A DNA stretch of 64,000 bases from Takakia lepidozioides (taxonomy: Eukaryota; Streptophyta; Takakiopsida; Takakiales; Takakiaceae). Location of the stretch: positions 37,801,053-37,865,052 of the forward strand of contig CM060732.1 in assembly GCA_030704615.1 (NCBI GenBank). The letters run 5' to 3'. Made by a program: the position numbers and the translations under genes. Shown here piece by piece: positions 54,784-64,000 of the stretch; the first letter of the stretch is position 1, and every line of letters begins with the position of its first letter. The notes under the pieces are model-generated. The model was not told the DNA's origin. It worked only from the letters and a program-made list of their open reading frames with translations, and did no database searches.

Positions 54784-55651
54784 TCTCCCTTTGTTGAACT
54801 TTGTTTGGTTTTGTGACCTGATCAGCTTCACCAGTATGGGTGTGGGTGGCTGTTACTCAGAATGCTATGCTCCTTGATTATGAGGTTTGGTTTTTCTTGT
54901 TTTTTTGTGAGTCATTTACAGCTCCTGGAACTAGAACCCTACAGATAGCTGTACTCTTTTGACATCTTTCAGGTAGTGTGACCCTTGTGTTCACACAAAA
55001 TGCAACTCTGGATCAGAGCCCCTAGGGGCAGAGAGCAACTCACCGCTGAGATTCAGAGATGTGGGGTTGCATTAGGGAATAGCGAGGATCTTTAGCTCAG
55101 TCCTCAAGCAAATGTCTGGTAATGAACTTTTGTGCAAGTGTGAACAGCCTGTAAACTCTCGAGTTGCTGTGGATAAATAAAGTATATTTTTTTGTAGACC
55201 AAGGTGTCTTCAGATGTGTTATTGGCCTTTCCTCATTATTGAGCCACTCATTGTTCCTAAGCTGTTCTTGCCTGTTGTTCTATAATGATATTCAGTTCAT
55301 TTGCTAGGTCAAAGTGGGAAACTCCACAGTGATCGCAAGTGGTCTTTGAATTTTTAGTATTGTGAAATATTTGTGAGTCGTTAGATTTCTTATCTATGGA
55401 CAATCAACATGTAGCCCATAAGCCGCCTCATCAGTGGTTGTGGGTTCAAATCACATATGTTGGATGTCATAAAGGTGCCCAGTGGCAAATTGCACATTTT
55501 TTCATTTCTTTTTTCTTTTGTCGTCGGTAACCCGTAACCTCCATCATGATCCCTTCCCTCGTTCGGGTTTCGTGACGCAAGCAAAGACTCGAGAGCCCCT
55601 GGGGGCTCTGTTTCTGCTCAAACTGTCGTAGCCCTGCACACAGCGCATGCC
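54784..55651. other. NBR1 3' UTR and spacer to SPOUT1
   Basis: T-rich sequence after the NBR1 stop is consistent with a 3' UTR; AATAAA lies at about 55,175. It contains a SINE (55405-55490, listed separately). No other gene is seen. Confidence 0.5.
55405..55490 (+). mobile_element. tRNA-derived SINE, copy 3 (diverged)
   Basis: It reads CATGTAGCCCATAAGCCGCC, then the box B-like GTTGTGGGTTCAAATCAC and GGATGTCATAAAGGTGCCC, matching the SINE at 46335-46450 in order. Box A has lost its AGTGG core. Confidence 0.6.
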
Positions 55652-58600
55652 ATGGCCGATGCTGAGAATGGTAGCCACAAGAAGAAGAAGATGAAGATGA
55701 ATGCATCCCCTGCCACCGCTCCCTCTCATCAGGCTGCAGCCCTGAGTACAGAAGATTGTGTGAACGATGCTCGGGAAGGTAGCCACAAGAAGAAGAAGAA
55801 GCACGAGGAAGGGGTTCATTTGGTTAGGGCATCGCCTGTCACTGTTCCCTTTCAAACTGTAGCCTACTGCGAAGAGAATGCGGTGAACGATTCCATGAAT
55901 AGTTCGGACCAGAAGAAGAAGAAGAAGCAACGCCAGCAAGAGGTTCATCCTACAGGCAGCGGTGCTGCCACTGATCCCCCTCAAACTTTAGTACTGAACA
56001 GTGGGGCTGATTTGAACGATGCCGTGCACAGTGCCCACAAGAAGAGGAAGCGCAAGCAGGAGCTGGATCCTGTGGTAGCTTCTGGAGCCATCTCTCCTTC
56101 TCAAACTGGAGCACGGCATACTGAGGATTCCCTGCACGATGCCAGAAACGGAACTCGCAAGAAGGAAAAACACAGCAAGCGAGAGCTACATCCCGTGGGA
56201 GCCTCTGCTGCAACCAATTCCTGTCAAGCTGTGGTCCCCCACACAGAAGTTACCACAAAAAGTGATGAAGTTGCTTTGTCCAATTATACCGTCAGCATCG
56301 CTATTGCCGGCTCCATCATCCACAATGCCCAGTCCCTGTCACTTGCTACGACGGTCAGTGTGTCCACATTGCTGTTTTGCACTTCAAAAATTGTTTGTTC
56401 ACTGCAGATTGTCACGTAGCCTAGAACCAACGATCTAGGTGCAGGGTTGTAATTTAATGCCTTTCAGTACTTCATGTCACTAGCTCTTGGAGTGGTGTAA
56501 AAAACCAAGATTTTCCTTGCCTTCTCCTTTTTTAAAATCTTCTAGTATACTGTAACTTCACAACCATGAGGTTACCTGGACCAGCACTTCTTGGTAGCCT
56601 GTCAGAGTGGGCTAAACTTTCACTGACTTGTGGAGTAATAATTGACAAATTATTTGCGTGCAGCTTGCAGGCCAAATTGCACGTGCAGCAGCAATCTTCA
56701 AAGTTGATGAGGTAGTACTGGTGACCTCCCATATGTTTTCCTGGAAATCAGGCTTGTGTGGATTCAAAATGGGGCTAATGAACCAGGGTGGGGTGTGGTG
56801 CTGGTCACCAGATTGTAGTGTTTGATGATGGGGAAGAAGACAAGAGGGCAGCAGCCAAGGGTAGTGATGAGGTGGACGAAAGTGGAGGGGTTTTCTTAGC
56901 ACGCATTTTGCAATTCATGGAGGCCCCACAGTATTTGCGCCAATCTCTGTTTCCCAAGCACAGCTGCCTCCAATTCGCTGTATACACTCCCCACCCCCTC
57001 CTTCTATTGAGCAAGGTGGATTAAGCTCCAGAACGGATTCAAGTCAGGATCACATGCATTTTTGTAGAGTCTGTCAGGGATAACTTGTTTGAGAAGAAAG
57101 TAAAAGGGGGAGGGAGGGAGGTGATTGCAGGGGAGGCTGCCACCTTTGGACGTGCCACATCAGGCTCGCAGGCATGAATGGCTAGAGTATCGTGAAGGTG
57201 TGAATCCTGTCCATGTTTGAGTCCTTTTTTACCGCGATGTCGATTTGTGGGCTCTCTCTTGCCTTCTCTTTCCAGTCTTTGGTTCCTTTTCAGTTCTCTG
57301 TCCCTGCGGATGTAATCCTCGTGTAGGCCTGGCCTGCCTTATTTATCTGACTTCTCTGTTTCTTCCTTTCTTCTCTCTGTCTTTTCCATTTTCTAGAACA
57401 GCGGCAAGAGCACACATCAATCTGTGCAAGGTAACATCTCAGAAAGTCAAGAGCCGCCAAAGGTTGGAGCCACATCTCTCCATCTCTGTCTCTCCTGTTA
57501 CTGGTCAGCTCACACAGCAAGTTGATGCTTGTGTGAAGGGCTTTCTAGAGGATATCTGGAAATCCTGAACTAATTGTCTCTATTAAGTTAAGTCATGGAG
57601 TGAACCCCTCACAAAGGGAGTATCTGTTCCCTTTTTGTTCCGCCCAAACTGAGCGCAGGGTTTATGGCCACAAGGCTACGGCAAACAACATCTTATGAGT
57701 ACAATCTGTGTTCTTGTCCCATGAGCACTTGGTTTCTCAGGGACATTACGAACTTCTTCTCTTTCCACCTGCCAGTGATGTATATGCCATGTGGGGCAAC
57801 ACTCACTCTGTGCTTCAGTACTTGGCTCTTGGCCACTCCCAAGTTCAGGATTTCTTGGCCACACATAATAGATGGACAAATTATCAAGTCTCCTTTTGTA
57901 ATACGTCACAGTCGGATTGTAGGGAAGAAAACCTAATTAGTGTCCCTCCAAATCACGATGATGAAAGAACTAATAAACAATAATGGATAATTATACAATT
58001 TGTGGATAAAAAACGTGCAGAAATGATTTGAACTCGCTACAATCTCAGTGGCTCAAATGGACGTTTGAGCTAAGGGGGTTTATTTTCCTTCTCTGCACCC
58101 CCCTCCTCCCCTCCCCTTCTCGTCTTCTCCTCGCCATCTTTGACTGATCTGTTCTGTAGTGGCAGTAAACATGCGTAGCTAAGCATGTCTGCAGTAAAAA
58201 TTGGTTGGATTTGACGGTCATGGACTGATATCTGGGAAGTTTCAAGGTATTGTGTTGGACAAGGCAGCACCAACAGGTGGTGGCAGTTGTGTTGATGTTG
58301 GCCTGTATCAGGTGATTACTGTGACCCTGGAAATTCTCTGCCATTTCCTTCGTAGCACTTTCTTCTGTTCATCATCTAGGCACTTGAGGTATGTTGATTA
58401 AGCTCCCTTGATACTAACAAATTTATTTAGTCGATAAATCAGAGTGGAAATCAATAAAGGCACATGTCCGATTGTAGAATTGATCTGCAAATATATTTTG
58501 ATTGATAGTGCAATAACAATTTGTGGTCTTCACGACACACATGGACACCTCTGGCATCCAAGATTCTGATGACATGTCAAGAGTGTGGGGTACTACAGAG

Positions 58601-61600
58601 CGACATAACTGGGATGGGAGGGAGCAGGAGGTGGTAATTCGACAATCTGTAAAGTCCGGTGTGCGGGTTACGGTGGCTATTGGTCCCACACGTCCACAGA
58701 AGGGTGGGTCCCCTTTTTTATGTCTTCCAGTTCTGCTGGTTCCAAGGCTAGATGGCCAGCATGTCACTGAAGTAGTCAGGGAGAATAATTTCTTTGAGGC
58801 ACATGTGAGTGAGAGAGAGAGAGAATCTACTCATAAGTCATTGTTTGCCGAAGCCTTGTGAGTTTGGGCAGAACCAAAGGGAACAGACACTACCTTTGTG
58901 AGGGGCTCTCTCCAGTAGTGGGACTTACCTTGGTATAATAATTAGGTTGGGCTTTCGAGATATCCTCTAGCGCTTCACACAAGCATCAATATGCTGTGTG
59001 TGAGCTGCCCAGCTATTAGACCCCAATAGGGCCAGGGCTCATCCTCGAGATTTTTCAAAGTTGGTGAACGGAGGTGTGGGAACAATGTTCTTGACATCCC
59101 TGACAGGGTCACCCTCTGGTGAGAGTACCCCAGCAATGTAATAGAAAATGGGTATTGTCTACAGGCTGCCTGCACATTGGGCAATTACAATCTCCTTTTC
59201 CTTGTTGCATCTGTTTATTGTTCAAAGAGAGAGATAGGTGTAGAGAGAATGTACTCATAAGACTTTGTTTGCCGTAGTCTTGTGGCCATAGACCCCGCGC
59301 CCAGTTTGGATGGAAACACAGAGAGAAGACAGAGAACGTACTCATAAGATGTTTCCTGTAGGCGCACGACAGAGAGAAAGAAATCCAAATTGCATTCAGT
59401 GGATGCTAGAGGGTTTACCATTTAGTTCATTTGAATCAAGAACGTATCCATGATTTGGGGTGTCTCCCAGGGGAAGGCAAGGTCCTGGAAGCAGTAGCAG
59501 TGTCAGAACCAAAAGAGAAGGCAGGTCTGTACTGGGGCTACACTGTTCGGCATGCCCCTCGTCTGAGTGCTGTCTTCACCGAATGCCCTTTTCCGGTGTG
59601 TGCAAGCGCTAACTACCTATCTCTTTATCATCTTCTCTCATCTGGCCAAGTAGACATGGAGCTCTTGTGAGCTTGATATTGCAAGACCCAACGAAAGAAG
59701 TAGTGCGCCTATTGGGGTTGACCTTTCTCTTTAATGGTTGAGGAGGCTAGAAGCTGACATGCATGGAGAAGGAATCCCAAGGGCAGTTATGGAACATTAC
59801 CTAATTTCGGTGACATTGCAGGGAGGGTATGATTACACCGTTGGCACATCAGAGCATGGACAGAAAATCAGACCAGCTGAGTTGGAAATACCCAAATTCA
59901 AGTGAGTACTGACTGTGGACTTCTCTGCTTTTTGTAATGTTGTTACCATTCGGTCAGGCATTGTGCATAGATTGGTGTTGTTTTGCGGGTATGGCTTACT
60001 TGCATGGGTCTTAGTTCTAGTCATGCTCATCTGTTCAGTTGGAAACATGAAGATTTTCTTACTCTCAATAAGTGTCTCTCTCTGTCCCGCCCCCATCTTC
60101 TCCCATCTTACCCAGCGTTCCCTTCACAAATGTCTTTTCAAAAACAGCTCTTGTGATTTGTAAGTGTTGTCAGTGGCTGTAAAACATTTCTCAGTTCACT
60201 TTGCAAAAGTAATAGGTAACGTGGCCTAGGTTCTTACTGGGATCACAGATAATAAGGATGTTCCAAAACCAGATAGTGTAGAGCTATCAATCTACTGGTT
60301 CAGAGCATCCAAGAGCAACAACTGGGCTGTGGAACAAGTCTCGGCCGTTGAGGTTTGGCTGAGGGCTACACACGTCCCAACATTTAGATAGTGTGTGTAT
60401 GTGTAGGTTTGCGTTCATGATTTATTTGTCACCATGGATCGATGGATGATAGTGTAAAGGTATGTATAATACTCTCAGGTCAAGTGCTACCGAGATACTT
60501 AATTTATTGATTTGCTGCAGTCTTATACTGTGATTGCAGGCATCTGCTGGTAGCCTTTGGAGGACTGGCAGGTCTAGAGGAGAGCAAAGATCTTGACCAG
60601 ACCATTGAGGTAGTAGCCCTGTCTTTTTCCCCCCAAAACAAGCCAATCTACTTAGTGAAGGCTATGTTTGCAAAGACAGAAGAACCAGGCAGGGAAAACC
60701 ATTTTATACCTTGGCGGGAGCCTTTTCCTAAGCTTAGTACATGTTGGTCATGTACCATGTCCTCTCTCTGAGCTCCCAAAGGTCTTCTGTGCCTTATATG
60801 GATGTAACTTTCTTTGTTCTTAACTCACATTATATTCTTTCCTTTCCTTCTTTTCTTTCACTTCTGCTGACTTCCATGAGGTGCTCCATCTTTCAGCAGT
60901 GATTGTAGTGTTTCTTTTGGTCCCTTATATACTAATCAGGCTGTTGTCTCCTTGCTCCATTCTCCCCCAAGCCCTCTGGAAAGTAAGATGTCTTTTCTTC
61001 ATTTTTTCCTTGTTTCTCACATGCAACCGTCCAGTTAGATTCAGTTGGCTCTGCCTGAGTTCTATGGCTTTGGGGCAGAGTTGCAAATGATGGTGGGTTG
61101 GACGTTTTATAAAAATAATGTCAGTCTCTGGCGAAAGGATATATCATGGCCGCTGTCCTGTGTGCCTTGTGGCTACCTGCTTTAAGCACTTCATCCACAG
61201 GTGTAGTTGATGTATCTCCATCTTGGTTTGACCTACCTTGTCCCATGGGCCCTTACTCTCTCTTTCTCAGACAGATGGTAGAGAGAGTGGGCCTTTTACA
61301 TGCGAACCTAATAACCTAGAGCCAAACTTTTTTGCTTGGTGCAAATTCTCATTGCATTCTTCTTCAGATTCTGGGATAGTGGAGGAATTGTAGGGCAGAC
61401 GAGGAGTTGTGGAGATTGAAAATGCCTCTTCTGCAATCATTCTCATTCCTTGGTGGGGGTGGGGTGGCTATGAAGGTAGAAGATGTTGCCTGCCTGTTTG
61501 ACTGCTATCTCAATACATGTCCAGGGCAGGGCAGCCGCACCATTCGCACTGAGGTGACTATGTCTGTACTGCTTGTTGTGCCTCCTTTCTCCTCTTGTAT

Positions 61601-61843
61601 TGTCAACCTACAATCATATTTGATCAGCTGCGCTTGTATGAGTTGTAGGCCAAGGTGGTCCCTCTTTTTGTCTCCTGCAATTTGGTTGTGATTGAGCATT
61701 CCCTCTACATTTTCTCCACCAAAGAAAAACTCCTAAGAAAATGGAGTCTGATCCCTGTGCAGGAAGCCGTGTTAATATCTATGCAGTACCTTCAAGATCC
61801 AATTATGCGCGCTGTTGGCTCGTGGGCACCTCCGAAACTCTAG
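55652..61843 (+). CDS. SPOUT1: SPOUT1/C9orf114-type RNA methyltransferase
   Basis: Eleven exons: 55652-56353, 56664-56711, 56812-56979, 57131-57197, 58247-58311, 58628-58703, 59471-59595, 59822-59901, 60540-60609, 61476-61553 and 61763-61843. They total 1,560 nt in perfect phase, giving 519 residues. Signature blocks of this SPOUT family appear in order: YTVSIAIAGSIIHNAQS, LAGQIARAAAIFKVDE, ARILQFMEAPQYLRQSLFP, LPPLDVPHQARRHEW, SGVRVTVAIG, AGLYWGYTVRHAPRLSAVF, GGYDYTVGTSE, LVAFGGLAGLE and the knot motif NTCPGQGSRTIRTEEA. The fold is a trefoil-knot SAM-dependent methyltransferase with an OB-like insert. The human member (CENP-32) is also linked to mitotic spindles; the RNA substrate in plants is unknown. 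The first 200 residues carry five lysine clusters, likely nucleolar targeting. Intron 9 (60610-61475) is the longest besides the TE-bearing introns 4 and 6. Confidence 0.95.
57484..57710 (-). repeat. Repeat B/E copy in SPOUT1 intron 4 (inverted)
   Basis: On the minus strand it reads ACTCATAAGATGTTGTTTGCC and CGTAGCCTTGTGGCC, then CAGTTTGGGCGGAAC, CTCCCTTTGTGAGGGG and CACACAAGCATCAAC. This is the same order as the plus strand of 58830-59075. It is thus an inverted partner of the copy in intron 6. Confidence 0.8.
58830..59075 (+). repeat. Repeat B/E copy in SPOUT1 intron 6
   Basis: It reads ACTCATAAGTCATTGTTTGCC, GTTTGGGCAGAACC, CTACCTTTGTGAGGGG, CAGTAGTGGGACTT, CACACAAGCATCAAT and TGTGTGTGAGCTGCC. 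Its 3' two thirds match LIN intron 6 at 14939-15130. Its first third has further partial copies at about 59245-59300, 59330-59350 and 24600-24668. Confidence 0.8.
59105..59260 (-). mobile_element. LINE zinc-knuckle (zf-RVT) fragment in SPOUT1 intron 6
   Basis: The minus strand encodes NNKQMQQGKGDCNCPMCRQ and VDNTHFLLHC, a C-x2-C...H-x3-C pattern of the zf-RVT domain at the C-terminus of plant LINE polyproteins. Related fragments lie at 30785-30960 and 28649-28740. It is oriented opposite to the host gene. Confidence 0.75.
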
Positions 61844-62884
61844 CATTGCTTCGAGTTCTTTCAAACAGGGAGGGAAAAAAAACGTCTTCAATGCCATATG
61901 TATGGAAGTCTCAAGTGGTGGTGGACCATTAAGCATGGTGAGTAGACGAGTGTCTCAGTTTGTCTTCTTTCATTGTAGCTTTTGTACATTGACTAGGACA
62001 GCTGTGATGTTGACCAGTGTAAGAGGAGGGTCAGTGAGTCAATGGATTTAGCTGGATAGAAGGCCCCATTTGATTTACGGATCCCTCTCGTAAAACATTT
62101 ACTACATGCAGCTTCGATTTAATGGTTTACCTGCTGCTTTTTTGATTGGACAGGGTTGCAAGACCTTTGCTTGTCAAAAGGGGGATGCCACTTCTGCTAC
62201 AACAGAGTTCTCAGGTTTTGAGTTCAATCGATCACATTGTATCCAGTTTTGCCGCATAAACGCCCCCACACAGAGATTTGTGTGGGGCACTCCATGACAT
62301 TTGTAGCCCATGGCATTTGACTGCTTTGTCATATCTTCCAAGAAAATTATTTTGTATCTCCCACATTCCAAGCTAAGGTTGGATACATATTGGATGGGTG
62401 CTCACCATGCCGACTGCTTATCAGATGACAATCCCGGGTCCTAGAGCAGCAGTCCATGAGACTGTTGCATGCCAGCCCAAGCCATGAGCAGCCCCACATT
62501 TACTGTTTGTAGGCATCTTCACATCCTTATGATCACATGACCATGTTGGGAAATTCTGGCACTCGCAACTGAATGAACGTATGTAAGCACACATGAAGTT
62601 GCATTGACTCTACTTGCAAATGCACTTGGAAATGGTAGGGTGAGTGTGCTCCAGAAATGAGTGGCCCTGTCAGAGACGCAAACCTAGTGACATGTCAAGA
62701 TGTCATTGGCCATATTAAGGAAAATTCCCTTTGGTTAAACACTTAGCTTTAAATAACTCTATAATTAGCATATTGTCCATCCGGTCTTTTTGCTTACCCT
62801 TGGACTGCCTTGCTCAGGATCCTCTATGATTTTGCTGTGTGACACCTTTTTTTGCTTCTCCCTCAATGGTGTTTAGTTTTGCCT
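61844..62884. other. SPOUT1 3' region and spacer
   Basis: No gene was recognised. It contains short frames only. Confidence 0.4.
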
Positions 62885-63540
62885 CCACGTGGTGATGATG
62901 AATCCGGATATCGAGAGAGACGCACGCCTGACTTCGTCCTCTATGGGGACTTGGAAACCCTTCAAGATGAACACTGTCTACGTGCACAAGCATTGCAACG
63001 CGAATAGCTCATGATAGTCCGTACCATCCCACTCCATCAATCCACGCGCGTCTTTGTATGAGTCTTATGTTGGGCCGAGTAGGAGAATATTCTCATGCAA
63101 CCCGAGCTTTCGTTCCTCTACCCCAGCACATGTTCCACTGATACTGTCCTAGCTTTGGAGAGTTTCCATCATGGTGCGGACGGCCTCTTCCTACCCTTTG
63201 TAAAGGACTTTGAACCTGACAAGGACCTTCAATTGGATCGTGACATTTTCATACAAACATTCACTCGTAGCCCTCATCTTGCAGCGGGCCCATCTGGATT
63301 GGCGTGATTGACTCAGTCCATAAGATTCTGCTAGTGGCCTTTCCCAGCTCTTCCAAGTTTGTTCTTTCTTTGGGACGGGGCATATACCTACCCCAATAAC
63401 ACGTTTGCTTGGATCAGCATGGCTCACGGCCATGTCCAAGCATACGGGTGGGATTTGTCCTATAGCAGTGGGGAAGTTTTGTATCGTTCGGTGAGTCGCT
63501 CTATCTGCATCCAGTTTCGGGGGGCTGCTATTTCATGAGC
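62885..63540 (+). pseudogene. Reverse-transcriptase-like relic
   Basis: Pieces in different plus-strand frames read RRTPDFVLYGDLETLQDEH (ending in a stop near 63,007), then FHHGADGLFLPFVKDF and SPHLAAGPSGLA. Next come RLLGSAWLTAMSKHTGGI and CPIAVGKF. The order of a PHLAAGGPSG-type block followed by RLL-x-S-x-x-L-x-A-x-x-K and PIAVGE is that of RT-like proteins whose palm begins with R-P-I-A-V-G. Stops and frameshifts show it is dead. The exact element class is not determined. Confidence 0.55.
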
Positions 63541-63740
63541 GGCATGAGCATGAGCGGAAAAAAAAAAAGCATGAGCAGACCATTGTGAGTCCACGGAAAT
63601 AGGGTTAGGAGGCACGGAAATAGGGTCATGTGAAGTTGGAATGTGGCACCAGTGGACTTGAAATGCAACATTTTATTGCAAATTTTGTGGCAAGCCACGT
63701 CTATACAAGTGTGTTCTAACTGTCATAGCCGGAATGGGCA

Positions 63741-63999
63741 CTACTCTCCTACACCCTCCGAGGAACTTGCCCCACCTTCTTCCTCATCCCCCTCATCCCC
63801 CTCATCCTCCGAGCTCTGTGATGCATCAGTTCCACTATGCCTCTCAAAAATCCCGTCCTCTCCTTGGGGGACTGTCCACCTCACCTCCTGGGAATCTTCT
63901 GCGTCTTCTCCCCCACTTTCCTCAGCAGAATCCAACACAAATCTACGAGCCCGACGGGCTCTAATAGCTGCTGCCTCCTCCCTCATCTTCATTTTCTTG
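63741..63999 (-). CDS. Acidic protein, 3' end of a gene continuing beyond the window
   Basis: The minus-strand frame enters from the right edge and reads KKMKMREEAAAIRARRARRF, then FVLDSAEESGGEDAEDSQEV and ends with Asp/Glu/Ser-rich repeats (EDEGDEGDEEEGG) and GVGE before the stop at 63741-63743. The GGATGAGGG DNA repeat causes the acidic run. The upstream part lies outside, so neither start nor family is known; highly acidic Ser-rich tails of this kind are common in nucleolar and chromatin proteins. Confidence 0.5.
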   Translation of the reverse strand, partial: KKMKMREEAAAIRARRARRFVLDSAEESGGEDAEDSQEVRWTVPQGEDGIFERHSGTDASQSSEDEGDEGDEEEGGASSSEGVGE

Positions 64000-64000
64000 A

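Noticed and set aside
1-64000. CRISPR arrays, operons, rRNA genes
   Set aside because: No spaced identical direct repeats, no rRNA-like conserved blocks and clear eukaryotic gene structure throughout.

Overview
The window is nuclear DNA of a land plant, most likely a seed-free one (lycophyte, fern or moss). The evidence is: genes split by many short GT-AG introns; plant-type NBR1, TTM3 and LIN genes; PPR-DYW gene debris; and dense Ty3/gypsy, LINE, SINE and dispersed-repeat remnants. The lineage call is an inference from protein style. No operons, CRISPR arrays or bacterial signals are present. Gene models were built by hand from reading frame, splice dinucleotides, phase matching and family knowledge; no search was run.

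Layout. 1-6.4 kb: a PPR fragment, two copies of a short dispersed repeat (family A), a decayed Ty3/gypsy element (minus strand, 1533-4756), a palindrome-rich patch and a small inverted-repeat DNA element full of GGTTACA motifs. 6.8-21.8 kb: a truncated LIN-like gene (minus) head-to-head with a near-complete LIN/CERBERUS-type E3 ubiquitin ligase gene (plus, 19 exons), whose introns hold LINE debris. 23.6-25.6 kb: three phase-compatible exons of an unidentified minus-strand gene. 25.6-35.8 kb: a repeat desert with duplicated LINE endonuclease fragments, SINEs, a PPR-DYW pseudogene, a 1.6-kb G-rich minisatellite carrying ten perfect CACGTG G-boxes, one arm of a 1-kb inverted duplication and LINE tails. 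36-38 kb: most of a glutathione S-transferase-like gene (minus). 40-43 kb: PPR and LINE pseudogenes and the second copy of repeat C. 43.0-45.2 kb: PDRG1-like prefoldin-family gene (minus) and TTM3 triphosphate tunnel enzyme gene (plus), divergent with 384 bp between start codons. 46.3-50.2 kb: a SINE, a frameshifted helical-protein ORF and the second arm of the 1-kb inverted duplication. 51.3-54.8 kb: complete NBR1 selective-autophagy receptor gene. 55.7-61.8 kb: complete SPOUT1/C9orf114-type methyltransferase gene with a lysine-rich repeat leader. 62.9-63.5 kb: an RT-like relic. The right edge holds the 3' end of an acidic-protein gene (minus).

The intact genes concern protein quality control and RNA or phosphate metabolism: ubiquitin ligase (LIN), autophagy receptor (NBR1), co-chaperone component (PDRG1), tripolyphosphatase (TTM3) and RNA methyltransferase (SPOUT1). 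They are independent housekeeping-type loci, not a gene cluster. The most notable points are the LIN inverted pair with discordant introns, the G-box minisatellite, the TTM3 upstream ORF where other plants are reported to carry CDC26, inverted repeats bracketing two SPOUT1 exons, and a LINE 3'-tail motif recurring six times.
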